Below are positions 1 through 7,544 of a DNA stretch of 19,440 nucleotides, in pieces. Numbering within the stretch: position 1 is the first letter of the stretch; each line of letters starts with the position of its first letter. A program made the translations under genes and the position numbers. The notes beneath the pieces are model-generated. The model searched no databases and was not told where the DNA came from. It saw nothing but the letters and a program-made list of their open reading frames with translations. This stretch comes from Bacteroidales bacterium (lineage in GTDB: Bacteria > Bacteroidota > Bacteroidia > Bacteroidales > UBA7960): positions 1 through 19,440 of the forward strand of contig SLDN01000098.1 of NCBI GenBank assembly GCA_007125275.1. The letters are read 5' to 3'.

Positions 1-91
1 TGAACCATGAACCATGAACCATGAACCATGAACCATGAACCATGAACCATGAACCATGAACCATGAACCATGAACCATAAACCATAAACCA
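1..91. repeat. Heptanucleotide tandem array upstream of fumC
   Basis: Thirteen contiguous 7-bp units without interruption: eleven exact copies of TGAACCA followed by two copies of TAAACCA (78-84 and 85-91). The array touches the left edge, so its true length is unknown. It ends 20 bp before the fumC start codon. Read on the plus strand, each unit junction creates an ATG overlapping a TGA (ATGA). No promoter is visible between the array and fumC, so the fumC promoter probably lies inside or upstream of the array. No coding potential: a period of 7 puts stop codons in every frame. Confidence 0.97.
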
Positions 92-111
92 GTAATTCTA
101 TAATTGATAAT

Positions 112-1491
112 ATGTTCAGACAGGAAAAAGACAGCATTGGTGTAATTGACGTGCCAGCTGATAAGTATTGGGGTGCACAGACCCAGCGCTCAATTGAAAA
201 CTTTCGTATCGGTGAAGAAAAGATGCCGCGGGAAGTGATTCGTGCTTTTGCCATCCTCAAAAAGGCCGCCGCACTTGTAAATTGCCAGGTGGGTGTGCTG
301 GATGTTGCAATTATGAAACCCATCGTTCAGGCCTGTGATGAGATTCTGGATGGCAAAATGGATGATCAGTTTCCGCTGGTGGTGTGGCAAACCGGGAGCG
401 GTACGCAGAGCAATATGAACCTCAACGAGGTGGTCGCCAACCGTGCACACGAGATCACGGGTGGCCGCCTCGATGATGCTCGCAAGAGCGTTCACCCCAA
501 TGACCATGTCAACAAGTCGCAGTCTTCCAACGATACTTTTCCAACTGCAATGCACATAGCGGCTTTTTCTTTTATTTCTGATCACACCATTCCTGCTGTG
601 GAAAAGCTTCACAATGCTTTGCGGGAGCGTTCCGAGGCATTTGCCGGTGTTGTAAAGACGGGTCGCACCCACCTGATGGATGCGACGCCATTAACCCTGG
701 GGCAGGAGTTTTCCGGCTTTGTGGCTCAGCTCAATTATGGTCTGAAGGACTTGCGTCACAGTCTCGACCATTTGCGTGAGCTGGCTTTGGGCGGCACAGC
801 TGTGGGCACTGGCCTGAATGCACCAAAGGGGTTTGACAAGGCGGTGGCTGAAAAGATCGCTCATCTCACCGGAAAGCCATTTGTTACAGCGCTCAACAAG
901 TTTGAAGCCTTGGCGGCTCATGATGCCGTTGTGGCCACCAGCGGCGCTTTAAAGACGTTGGCTGTGAGCCTTATGAAGATTGCCAACGACATCCGCATGC
1001 TGGCCTCAGGTCCACGATGCGGCATTGGCGAGATCATCCTGCCTGCCAACGAGCCCGGCAGCTCCATCATGCCCGGCAAGGTGAACCCCACACAGCCGGA
1101 AGCGCTCACCATGGTGGCAGCACAGGTGGTTGGCAACGACATGGCCATCGCAGTGGGAGGGATGAACGGACACTTCCAGCTGAACGTGTTTAAGCCGATG
1201 ATGATATACAACCTGTTGCAGTCGGCGCGTCTGCTGGCGGATGGATGCAACAGCCTTACTGACAAGTGCGTGGTGGGCATCGAAGCCAATCGCGAACAGA
1301 TCAGCAGGCATTTGAACAACTCGCTGATGCTGGTTACCGCGCTGAATCCGCACATCGGCTATGACAATGCTGCAAGAATTGCGAAAAAGGCACACACAGA
1401 AAATACCAGCCTCCGGGAGGCAGCGCTTGCGTTGGGGCTGGTAAGTGCTGAGGACTTTGACCGTTGGGCAGACCCTTCGGGGATGATATAA
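112..1491 (+). CDS. fumC: Class II fumarate hydratase (fumarase C)
   Basis: Catalyses the reversible hydration of fumarate to L-malate in the TCA cycle or reductive branch; cytosolic homotetramer without an iron-sulfur cluster. The 459-aa length matches class II fumarases. The N-terminus ([20 protein letters not shown]) aligns with FumC starts, supporting the ATG at 112. Visible motifs: SGTQSNMN substrate-binding segment near residue 100, the [11 protein letters not shown] segment with His187 (catalytic-base region), and the superfamily signature [11 protein letters not shown] at 316-326 containing the mobile-loop catalytic Ser. No clear Shine-Dalgarno sequence precedes the start, as is normal in Bacteroidota; the preceding 20 bp are AT-rich after the heptad array. 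It is monocistronic and convergent with gldN, ended by the hairpin at 1491-1518. Aspartase and argininosuccinate lyase share the signature, but the N-terminus and the HPNDHVN segment point to fumarase. Confidence 0.98.
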   Translation: MFRQEKDSIGVIDVPADKYWGAQTQRSIENFRIGEEKMPREVIRAFAILKKAAALVNCQVGVLDVAIMKPIVQACDEILDGKMDDQFPLVVWQTGSGTQSNMNLNEVVANRAHEITGGRLDDARKSVHPNDHVNKSQSSNDTFPTAMHIAAFSFISDHTIPAVEKLHNALRERSEAFAGVVKTGRTHLMDATPLTLGQEFSGFVAQLNYGLKDLRHSLDHLRELALGGTAVGTGLNAPKGFDKAVAEKIAHLTGKPFVTALNKFEALAAHDAVVATSGALKTLAVSLMKIANDIRMLASGPRCGIGEIILPANEPGSSIMPGKVNPTQPEALTMVAAQVVGNDMAIAVGGMNGHFQLNVFKPMMIYNLLQSARLLADGCNSLTDKCVVGIEANREQISRHLNNSLMLVTALNPHIGYDNAARIAKKAHTENTSLREAALALGLVSAEDFDRWADPSGMI

Positions 1492-1518
1492 AAAAAAGGG
1501 GCAAGCGCCCCTTTTTTT
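1491..1518. terminator. Bidirectional intrinsic terminator between fumC and gldN
   Basis: Symmetric hairpin: seven A, GGGGC (1498-1502), loop AAGC, GCCCC (1507-1511), seven T. The A-run reads as a T-run on the minus strand, so the same element can end transcription of fumC (+) and of the porP-gldKLMN operon (-), whose last stop is at 1558. It begins on the final base of the fumC stop codon. Confidence 0.93.
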
Positions 1519-1557
1519 GTTTGTATGCTCAAAAAGCAACCATATCGTTGCTCAAAA

Positions 1558-2391
1558 CTAATAATGCCATAAATCCAATTCCATGTTACGGATATCTTCT
1601 TTGATCCTTTGTGCTTCGAGCAGCTGTTCAATCGGGTCTTCAATGTATTCGCTGATCACCCTGTTGTCGGGCCTGTCTTCGCGATAGATGGTGGCATCAA
1701 AAAACCGACGGAGGAAGAAGTCATCAAAAGAGGTGTTCTGTCTGTCGTTATGGCGTGTGTAAACCGGTGCATTGGCCAACACTTCCCTTATCTCAGCAAA
1801 GGGCAGCCAAAACAGCGGCTCCCAGCCCTCTGATTCACCTGTGATGTTGTCAATGACTTCTCTGGCAGGTGAAAGGCCGACAATGCGCACGTCCATCCTG
1901 CCTCTTCTTTTGTCTATGAACCACTCTTCCCTGATCCTGAAGCGCAGCACCTGTGCGGGATTAAAGGGGATCACTACAGCAACCTCCTGCCCGTCTTCCT
2001 CGAATGTTTCTGTACGGCTCAGCCGTTCAAACAGTTCTTCGGGGTTGAGTGGATCGCCTCTGAAATATTCATCATCAACGTCATATGCACGTATCTCCCC
2101 TTCGCGCAGTGCGTCTTCCAGCACCTTCATCAGGCTTCTGAAATCGCCAATGGGTTCTTGCGGGAAATAGAGTGACTGGTTGATTTTAAGGCGCACGTCA
2201 ATGTTCTGCCAGATCCTTTTTGACCAAAGGATATCTGCCTCCCTGACGTGTGGAAGTTGAATCGGTTTGTTTTCCAGCACAGACTTGCGTTCATAAAAAG
2301 TGTCGTTGGGTTTGTCCTGGGGTGGCTGTGCTATTGATGGCAGCGCAAGAATCAGCCCCAGTGTTGCAAGGAAAAAGAAGTACTTGATCAT
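1558..2391 (-). CDS. gldN: Type IX secretion system periplasmic ring protein GldN/PorN
   Basis: Component of the T9SS/gliding machinery. In the known system GldN/PorN associates with the lipoprotein GldK/PorK to form large rings below the outer membrane. From this start the protein is 277 aa with a clear Sec signal peptide (MIKYFFFLATLGLILALPSIAQ, cleavage likely near SIA-Q), then a soluble domain with family-typical segments such as READILWSKRIWQNIDVR and the C-terminal EDPIEQLLEAQRIKEDIRN. A second in-frame ATG lies five codons upstream at 2406. I prefer 2391 because GGGAG stands 8 nt before it and because it gives a signal peptide starting at M-I-K. It is the last gene of the leftward porP-gldKLMN operon, 33 bp after gldM, and is followed by the bidirectional terminator. 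Confidence 0.94.
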   Translation of the reverse strand: MIKYFFFLATLGLILALPSIAQPPQDKPNDTFYERKSVLENKPIQLPHVREADILWSKRIWQNIDVRLKINQSLYFPQEPIGDFRSLMKVLEDALREGEIRAYDVDDEYFRGDPLNPEELFERLSRTETFEEDGQEVAVVIPFNPAQVLRFRIREEWFIDKRRGRMDVRIVGLSPAREVIDNITGESEGWEPLFWLPFAEIREVLANAPVYTRHNDRQNTSFDDFFLRRFFDATIYREDRPDNRVISEYIEDPIEQLLEAQRIKEDIRNMELDLWHY

Positions 2392-2399
2392 TTTATTAT

Positions 2400-2404
2400 C
2401 TCCC
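2400..2404 (-). promoter_or_regulatory. Ribosome binding site deciding the gldN start
   Basis: GGGAG on the minus strand, 8 nt before the ATG at 2391. The upstream candidate ATG (2406) overlaps this motif itself and has only AT-rich sequence before it. Purine-rich Shine-Dalgarno motifs are rare in this window, so its presence here is informative. Confidence 0.6.
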
Positions 2405-2424
2405 ATTGATTAAAATATCTCTCA

Positions 2425-3999
2425 TTAATTAATTGTGAAAGCTATGGCGCCGAGGTTTCTGGCGGTTCCGTCGGGGCCGCGTTCTGTAATAATGTCTCTG
2501 AAGGTGATCTCCTGTCCGCCTCTTGCGGATTCGATCACGCGAATCATATCCTCTGTAAAGGCATTACCTGTTGCGGGGTATGACCGGTATTCACCCGCTA
2601 TTGTTGTAGTCATCCTGAAAGAAGCGATGCTGAAGGTGGCATCAAATTCAAAGCCTTCCATTTGAGCCACTATTCTTCCGGCTCTGGACAGCAGTTGTCT
2701 GTCCATGCGTCCTTCCCTGCGGCCTGCGATGTAGGCTACCGGGTCGGGTATGTTGCGTCCGCGGAAGAGGCTTTCGCCCATGTTGCGCAGTTCATTGTCG
2801 ACCAAGGCGTTCACCGTGATGGTGACGTTGCGTGTCCCCGGTTCAAGGTTCACGATGTAGCTGCCATTGTCGACACGGCGCAGGTTGGCGCCCGATGATA
2901 TGGCCGGACGAAGGTTTTCAGAAGGAATACCGGGAGCTGAAATGGATACCGGGTTGTCGACACCAACGTAAAACACGTTCATCTTATCAGCCGATACGGT
3001 GGCCGTTGGCCTTTCGACGGTATAGTTGGCAACGAAGCGGTGTTCTTCTATCACGCCTGCCGGCGAGGTCATACGGATAACACCGGTATGACGCTTGGCC
3101 CCGGGGCTTCTGGCCGGCACCCTGAGGCGGCCCACGCCATCGGAAACCGGGATGCGGCCGATGCCATCCACCAATATTTCCGGGTCCTGACGTGTGTCAT
3201 AAGCTGCAACAAAGATCTCAGCCACATAGGCATCACCCTCCATCACGATCTGGCTCCGGGGTACTACCCTGGCAGCGATCTCATCAAAACGGAAAGTACC
3301 TTCGGTGATCAGGTCATACAGCATGCTGATGGCATCGAATTCGGCATTGCGCACCTCGGTAACCATCCTGTTCAGGTTGGTTGCGACGGCTACCGATATA
3401 ACACGGTCAAAATTAAAAATCTGCCAGCTTACCGGCCTTTCCTGGACATAATAACGTCCATCAACATCCAGTCCAAGCGTAATGGCCTGATTGTGTGTAT
3501 CTAGGATGCTGTCTATCTGGCTTTTGAAGTCTTCAATTTTTTCCCGCAGGATGTATGCCCGTGTGCCGGGGCCACCATCGCTGCCGCCCTCTTCCAACCA
3601 ATAATTGGAAGAGCGGCTGTAGTCATCCTTACGACGTGAATCCTGAAGATCCAGCGTATCGGCCTCTTCGAATGAGATACCATTGATCTCCGCAAGCATC
3701 TGTGTGCGGTTTGTGAGGATATAGCTGACCAGCGAGTCAGCCAGTTCCTTGACGTAAAGTGCCTGATCGTGAAAAGGATAGACGTGCTGTGGGGAAAAAA
3801 GGAGCTCCTGTTCCCTGAAGTCGTCATACACCATATCCACCTTCATCTCAAAGTTCCTGTTGGTGTCTTCAATGCCTCTGTTGATCAGTGGAAAAGAGTC
3901 AAGCACATCCACGGATACATTCAGAGCCATTAGCGCCAGGAAGATCAGATACATCAAGCCGATCAGTTTCTGCCTGGGGGTTTGTTTTCCACCTGCCAT
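2425..3999 (-). CDS. gldM: Type IX secretion system motor protein GldM/PorM
   Basis: Periplasm-spanning subunit of the T9SS/gliding motor: a single N-terminal membrane helix sits in the GldL ring and a long rod of periplasmic domains carries torque toward the GldK/GldN ring. The 524-aa length fits known GldM/PorM (about 510-520). The family-typical N-terminus MAGGKQTPRQKLIGLMYLIF begins at the ATG chosen; the helix covers about residues 12-29 (LIGLMYLIFLALMALNVS) and is followed by the large periplasmic region, including an Ig-like C-terminal part (for example NVTITVNALVDNELRNMG). The gene lies 59 bp after gldL, across a perfect inverted repeat (4032-4057), and 33 bp before gldN. No alternative assignment is plausible. 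Confidence 0.96.
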   Translation of the reverse strand: MAGGKQTPRQKLIGLMYLIFLALMALNVSVDVLDSFPLINRGIEDTNRNFEMKVDMVYDDFREQELLFSPQHVYPFHDQALYVKELADSLVSYILTNRTQMLAEINGISFEEADTLDLQDSRRKDDYSRSSNYWLEEGGSDGGPGTRAYILREKIEDFKSQIDSILDTHNQAITLGLDVDGRYYVQERPVSWQIFNFDRVISVAVATNLNRMVTEVRNAEFDAISMLYDLITEGTFRFDEIAARVVPRSQIVMEGDAYVAEIFVAAYDTRQDPEILVDGIGRIPVSDGVGRLRVPARSPGAKRHTGVIRMTSPAGVIEEHRFVANYTVERPTATVSADKMNVFYVGVDNPVSISAPGIPSENLRPAISSGANLRRVDNGSYIVNLEPGTRNVTITVNALVDNELRNMGESLFRGRNIPDPVAYIAGRREGRMDRQLLSRAGRIVAQMEGFEFDATFSIASFRMTTTIAGEYRSYPATGNAFTEDMIRVIESARGGQEITFRDIITERGPDGTARNLGAIAFTIN

Positions 4000-4031
4000 A
4001 ATATATTAACTTGTCTTGTTATGCATATTTG

Positions 4032-4057
4032 ACTGTTTCATAAAAAGCTGAAACAGT
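4032..4057 (-). other. Intercistronic hairpin between gldL and gldM
   Basis: Perfect 9-bp inverted repeat ACTGTTTCA (4032-4040) / TGAAACAGT (4049-4057) with an 8-nt loop. It begins one base after the gldL stop codon in the direction of transcription. No T-tract follows it on the minus strand (only the loop is T-rich), so it does not look like a standard intrinsic terminator. A role as an mRNA 3'-end stabiliser, processing site or partial attenuator is inference. Confidence 0.75.
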
Positions 4058-4058
4058 G

Positions 4059-4946
4059 TTATCTGGTGATATTGACATTCATTGCCGAAAGCATGTTGCC
4101 GTAAACGCTGTTGAGGGCCTTGATGTTGTTGTTGAGCCTGTCCATCTCCTCCCTGTATTTCTTGGCAGTCTCGGCCGTGGCGTTGAGGTTGTCAACAACG
4201 CTGCCGATTGTTTCATCAAACTTGATTGCCGTATCGGTTTGGGATGAGGCCGCTTTCATCTGCAGCTCATACGCGGTGTTGAGTGCCGACAGGTTTTTGG
4301 TCAGGTCTTCTGAAGCATAAACGCTTTCTTTGGCCTTGCTTGAGGATTGCCTGTAGACATCGCTCATATCATTGAGTGAGCTCACTGCATTTTTCAGTGT
4401 AGAGTTGTACTCTTCTGACAAGCTCAGGTCCTGCTTCAGGTATTCTGCTTTGTTTTTGTATGACTGGCTCAGTTCCAGCACCGACTTGGATGCCGTTTCC
4501 ATATTCTGGATGTACTGGTTGGTAGCGATGGTCGCATTCGACAGGTCGGCCAGCCTGGAGGCATTGTCGCTGAGGTTGCGCAGGCCACGGCCGAGCTTGT
4601 TGATCAGCTCCGGACCAATGTCGGCCTCTTCCATCAGTTTGTCAAGGTTTGCCGACAGGGTGATATTTTGCGGACCACTGATTACATGTTGGCCTTCAGG
4701 CCTTGCAAAAGGCTCACCGCCGGCCAGCTCAGGATATACAAGTTTCCAGTCGGGCTCATCAGGGACGTGTTCAAAAGCCGAAAAGAAAAACACGACTGCC
4801 TCAACACCCATCCCGATGATCAGCGCATAGTCGGCAAAAGGCCAGTGCATGATCTTAAACAACGCTCCGATGATCACCAGAGAGGCGCCCCATCCATAAA
4901 GCCGAGACATAAAAACCTTCCAAATTCTGTTTTGTGAAAATTTCAT
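4059..4946 (-). CDS. gldL: Type IX secretion system motor protein GldL/PorL
   Basis: Inner-membrane stator-like subunit that with GldM converts proton-motive force into motion for secretion and gliding. It is 295 aa. Two transmembrane helices fill residues about 15-33 and 40-58, then a long cytoplasmic region with strong coiled-coil character (about 95-290). Polar residues expected for proton handling are present within or next to the helices: K31, H34, E49 and E59. The motif FSAFEHVPDEPDWKLVYPEL after helix 2 is diagnostic for the family. The length is closer to Porphyromonas PorL (about 300) than to Flavobacterium GldL (about 215), so the cytoplasmic coil is the long form. Start ATG at 4946, 35 bp after the gldK stop; no Shine-Dalgarno motif, AT-rich leader. 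Confidence 0.96.
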   Translation of the reverse strand: MKFSQNRIWKVFMSRLYGWGASLVIIGALFKIMHWPFADYALIIGMGVEAVVFFFSAFEHVPDEPDWKLVYPELAGGEPFARPEGQHVISGPQNITLSANLDKLMEEADIGPELINKLGRGLRNLSDNASRLADLSNATIATNQYIQNMETASKSVLELSQSYKNKAEYLKQDLSLSEEYNSTLKNAVSSLNDMSDVYRQSSSKAKESVYASEDLTKNLSALNTAYELQMKAASSQTDTAIKFDETIGSVVDNLNATAETAKKYREEMDRLNNNIKALNSVYGNMLSAMNVNITR

Positions 4947-4980
4947 CTTTATATTATTTTATTTAGTGGTCTGATTGCCT

Positions 4981-6318
4981 TTAATAAACATTTGATTCTC
5001 CTCGCCTGCCTTCACCGGCTCCTCGTCCCGGATAGGTCTGTACGCTGCGAAACCCGAGGTACGCCTGTGCGGTGTCCTGGTATTCGTAGGAGCGGGTGCT
5101 CACCTGAAGGAAGTAGCCAATGTCTTTCCACGAACCACCACGTACCACTTTTCGTTTAAATGATACCGGGTCGTCAGGTGCGGCATTGTAAGTATAATCA
5201 GGGTTCATGTCAGGCATCAGGTAGTAAAACGATTCGTTGTAAGCCGTGCGTGTCCATTCTGAAACGTTGCCTGCCATATCATACAAACCATAATCATTTG
5301 GTGGATAATGCCCTGCAATGATGGGATACATGCCGCCGGTTGAGGTGTAATTGCCACGTTGTGGTTTAAAGTTGGCCTGGAAGCAGCACTCTGAATCGCT
5401 GATATATGGGCCTCCCCAGGGGTAGGGGCTCAGCTCCTTGCCTCCACGGGCGGCATATTCCCACTGTGCCTCCGATGGCAGATCAAATTTATGTGCGAAG
5501 GGGTTGCCTTCGCTGGAAAGGTATCTGTTAAGATATTCTGTGCGCCAGGCGTTGAAGGCACGCGCCTGGCCCCATGTCACGCCTACAACAGGATAATGGT
5601 CATAAGTAGGATGCCAGAAATACATCTCCGTCATCGGTTCATTATAAGAGTATGTAAAATCACGGATCCACACCAGGGTGTCGGGATAAACTGCTGTTTC
5701 GCTGCGGGTTACCAGGTCTTGCCTCGGTATGTTAGGTTCTCTGGCTGCCCTTTGCAGGTCAATGTCGTGATAAACGTAGACAAGCTTTCTCGAGTCGATC
5801 TCCCTTCGGCGTGAAAAGCGCTCCTCTTCGCGCAGAAACATATCTTCCAGGATCTGCCTTTCTTCTTCGCCATCCCAATTGATCCGGGGCCGCCCGCCTT
5901 CGCGTGCCGGCCAAATGATGATGGGCTCATCCAGAGGAAAGCCTTCGTCGTCTTCCAGGATGCCGTAAATTTCCAGTTCAGGGATGGCCATCGCCTCCAT
6001 GGCAAGCCGTTTGCGGGCAATGGAGTCTCTGACCCAGTGCACAAACTGACGGTACTGGTTGTTGGTGATTTCTGTTTCATCCATATAGAAGGCAGACATT
6101 GAAACTCTTCGGGAGGTAGCATCATGTGCATATGCTATGTCCTGATCTGACGGACCCATTACAAAACTACCCATTGGGATCAAGACCATTCCTGGCGGTG
6201 GAGCATAAACTGATGATGGCCTGTCCTGAACACCGACAAGGTGTCCACGGTCCCCGCCTCCAAGTCCACAAGCAGTGAACAGCACTGCAACGAACAAAAT
6301 AAGCAATAGTTTTTTCAT
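4981..6318 (-). CDS. gldK: Type IX secretion system lipoprotein GldK/PorK
   Basis: Outer-membrane lipoprotein that forms the periplasmic T9SS ring with GldN. From the ATG at 6318 it is 445 aa, with a lipoprotein signal peptide (MKKLLLILFVAVLFTAC; lipidated Cys17). The rest has the formylglycine-generating-enzyme/sulfatase-modifying fold: PPGMVLIPMGSFVMG near 41-55, VGVTWGQARAFNAW at 245-258, FDLPSEAQWEYAARGG at 278-293, NDYGLYDMAGNVSEW at 341-355, VVRGGSW at 391-397 and LGFRSV at 421-426. A charged insertion lies at about 100-200. Apart from Cys17 the only cysteines are the pair 311-312, so the usual FGE catalytic cysteines are absent and a structural role is expected. A TTG at 6342 could extend the frame by eight residues but would displace the lipoprotein signal, so I reject it. 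Confidence 0.95.
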   Translation of the reverse strand: MKKLLLILFVAVLFTACGLGGGDRGHLVGVQDRPSSVYAPPPGMVLIPMGSFVMGPSDQDIAYAHDATSRRVSMSAFYMDETEITNNQYRQFVHWVRDSIARKRLAMEAMAIPELEIYGILEDDEGFPLDEPIIIWPAREGGRPRINWDGEEERQILEDMFLREEERFSRRREIDSRKLVYVYHDIDLQRAAREPNIPRQDLVTRSETAVYPDTLVWIRDFTYSYNEPMTEMYFWHPTYDHYPVVGVTWGQARAFNAWRTEYLNRYLSSEGNPFAHKFDLPSEAQWEYAARGGKELSPYPWGGPYISDSECCFQANFKPQRGNYTSTGGMYPIIAGHYPPNDYGLYDMAGNVSEWTRTAYNESFYYLMPDMNPDYTYNAAPDDPVSFKRKVVRGGSWKDIGYFLQVSTRSYEYQDTAQAYLGFRSVQTYPGRGAGEGRRGESNVY

Positions 6319-6392
6319 AGATATGAATCTGTTGATAGCCAATTCTTTTTTTTAATATAAGCCAAAACTGGCAAGGTGTTGTTTTTGGTTTG

Positions 6393-6400
6393 CAAAATTA
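6393..6400 (-). promoter_or_regulatory. Possible internal -7 promoter element for gldKLMN
   Basis: TAATTTTG on the minus strand, a full match to the Bacteroidota -7 consensus TAnnTTTG. It uses the porP stop codon TAA as its first three bases and lies about 75 bp before the gldK ATG. No good -33 TTTG at 19-21 bp spacing is visible, so it may be chance or a weak internal promoter. Confidence 0.4.
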
Positions 6401-7360
6401 CAAAAATCTTATGTTTCTCTGAATTTGTTGTATCCTATCAAAATCCAGATCGAAACAATATTGCAGCAAAATCTCGTGGCTGCCGTAGCTTCTGCCCATT
6501 GAACCCAGCGCGGATGTCGTGATGTCGTATGAATATCCGATGCTGATCTGGTCCAGTGTGACGCCAAGCATAATGACCACAGCGTCTTGCGGTCTATAAC
6601 TAACGCCTGTATAAAAGCGGTTATTGTATGTTACGAGGGTATTTACATCAAATTGAACGGATGCGAGGTCGGTCTTGACAAACACGGATGGGCTTACGAC
6701 ATAGCTTGGGTTTGCGGGCAACAGGAAGTTATAGCCGCCGGTGGCATAGATATGCCGCCGCAGGCTGTACTGCGTCTGGTCGCCGATTTGCCCGGTGGCT
6801 TGTCGTAACTGTGATACCGACAAGCCTGCCCATAGCTCGTCATCCATCATATAAAAGGCCCCCAGCGAAAAATCAAAGAAGATATGGTTTTCATCCCCGC
6901 CGGAAAGTGCGGGGTCGCCGCCAACATTGCCATCGGGCGGGTTAAAGTTTGAGAAGTCAATCTGTTTGTCGAGAAATCCGGCACGCAGGCCAATGCCCAT
7001 ACGACCCATGCCCAGCTCCAGGTGATAGGCATAGGAAAGGTTGACGCTGACGTTGTTTTCAAAACCCAGCTGGTCCTGCATAAAGCCGAGTGCCAGCCCG
7101 CCACGCAGGAAGCGGACAGGGGCGTCCACGTTCAGGCTGTATGTCTCAGGGGCCACCCGGTTGCCCTCAATGTCCCTGAAGCCAACCCACTGCTGCCGGG
7201 CAAGTGCTGTAGCACAAATGGCATTGCGCAGACCGGCCAGACCGGGGTTCACACCCATATTGTTAAACATATTATGACTGAATTGCGGCTCTTGTTGCGA
7301 ATAGGCCTTTCCGCAAAAAACAATCAATAATATGAGTACAATGGTGTTTTGGATGCGCAT
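6398..7360 (-). CDS. porP: PorP/SprF family type IX secretion outer-membrane protein
   Basis: Member of the PorP/SprF family of predicted outer-membrane beta-barrels that work with the T9SS core; SprF is needed for secretion of the adhesin SprB and PorP for gingipain secretion. It is 320 aa with a Sec signal peptide (MRIQNTIVLILLIVFCGKAYS, then QQEPQFS). The mature N-terminus (QQEPQFSHNMFNNMGVNPGLA) is the family hallmark, followed by alternating amphipathic strands and terminal aromatic residues. It is first in the operon and directly upstream of gldK, the arrangement known for porP-porK-porL-porM-porN. A -7 box about 105 bp upstream (7466-7473) gives a plausible promoter. Most Bacteroidota have several PorP/SprF paralogues; position makes this one the core-linked copy. 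The symbol sprF would be equally defensible. Confidence 0.92.
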   Translation of the reverse strand: MRIQNTIVLILLIVFCGKAYSQQEPQFSHNMFNNMGVNPGLAGLRNAICATALARQQWVGFRDIEGNRVAPETYSLNVDAPVRFLRGGLALGFMQDQLGFENNVSVNLSYAYHLELGMGRMGIGLRAGFLDKQIDFSNFNPPDGNVGGDPALSGGDENHIFFDFSLGAFYMMDDELWAGLSVSQLRQATGQIGDQTQYSLRRHIYATGGYNFLLPANPSYVVSPSVFVKTDLASVQFDVNTLVTYNNRFYTGVSYRPQDAVVIMLGVTLDQISIGYSYDITTSALGSMGRSYGSHEILLQYCFDLDFDRIQQIQRNIRFL

Positions 7361-7465
7361 TGATGTTTCCGGCTAATGATAAAAATGCTTCTTTCTTAAA
7401 AAACTACATTCAGTGAACGAAAAAAAAAGCGTATTCGTATTTAATGGATTGATAATGAAAAGGTG

Positions 7466-7473
7466 CAAAAATA
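7466..7473 (-). promoter_or_regulatory. Promoter -7 element of the porP-gldKLMN operon
   Basis: TATTTTTG followed by CAC on the minus strand, a full match to TAnnTTTG, about 105 bp before the porP ATG in an AT-rich 184-bp gap. The 12-base core GTATTTTTGCAC is identical to that of the miaB promoter. A TTTG lies upstream at 7497-7500, but the spacing (23 bp) is longer than the usual 19-21, so the -33 assignment is weak. Confidence 0.6.
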
Positions 7474-7544
7474 CACATTTTTCAAAGAAGTTTTCACAAA
7501 TAAGTTTCCGGTAAAGCTTGGTTAGCTTTGGCAAGGCACCTTCC

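Noticed and set aside
6319..6342. TTG upstream start for gldK
   Set aside because: It would put eight extra residues before the lipoprotein signal peptide; the ATG at 6318 gives a standard signal with lipobox.
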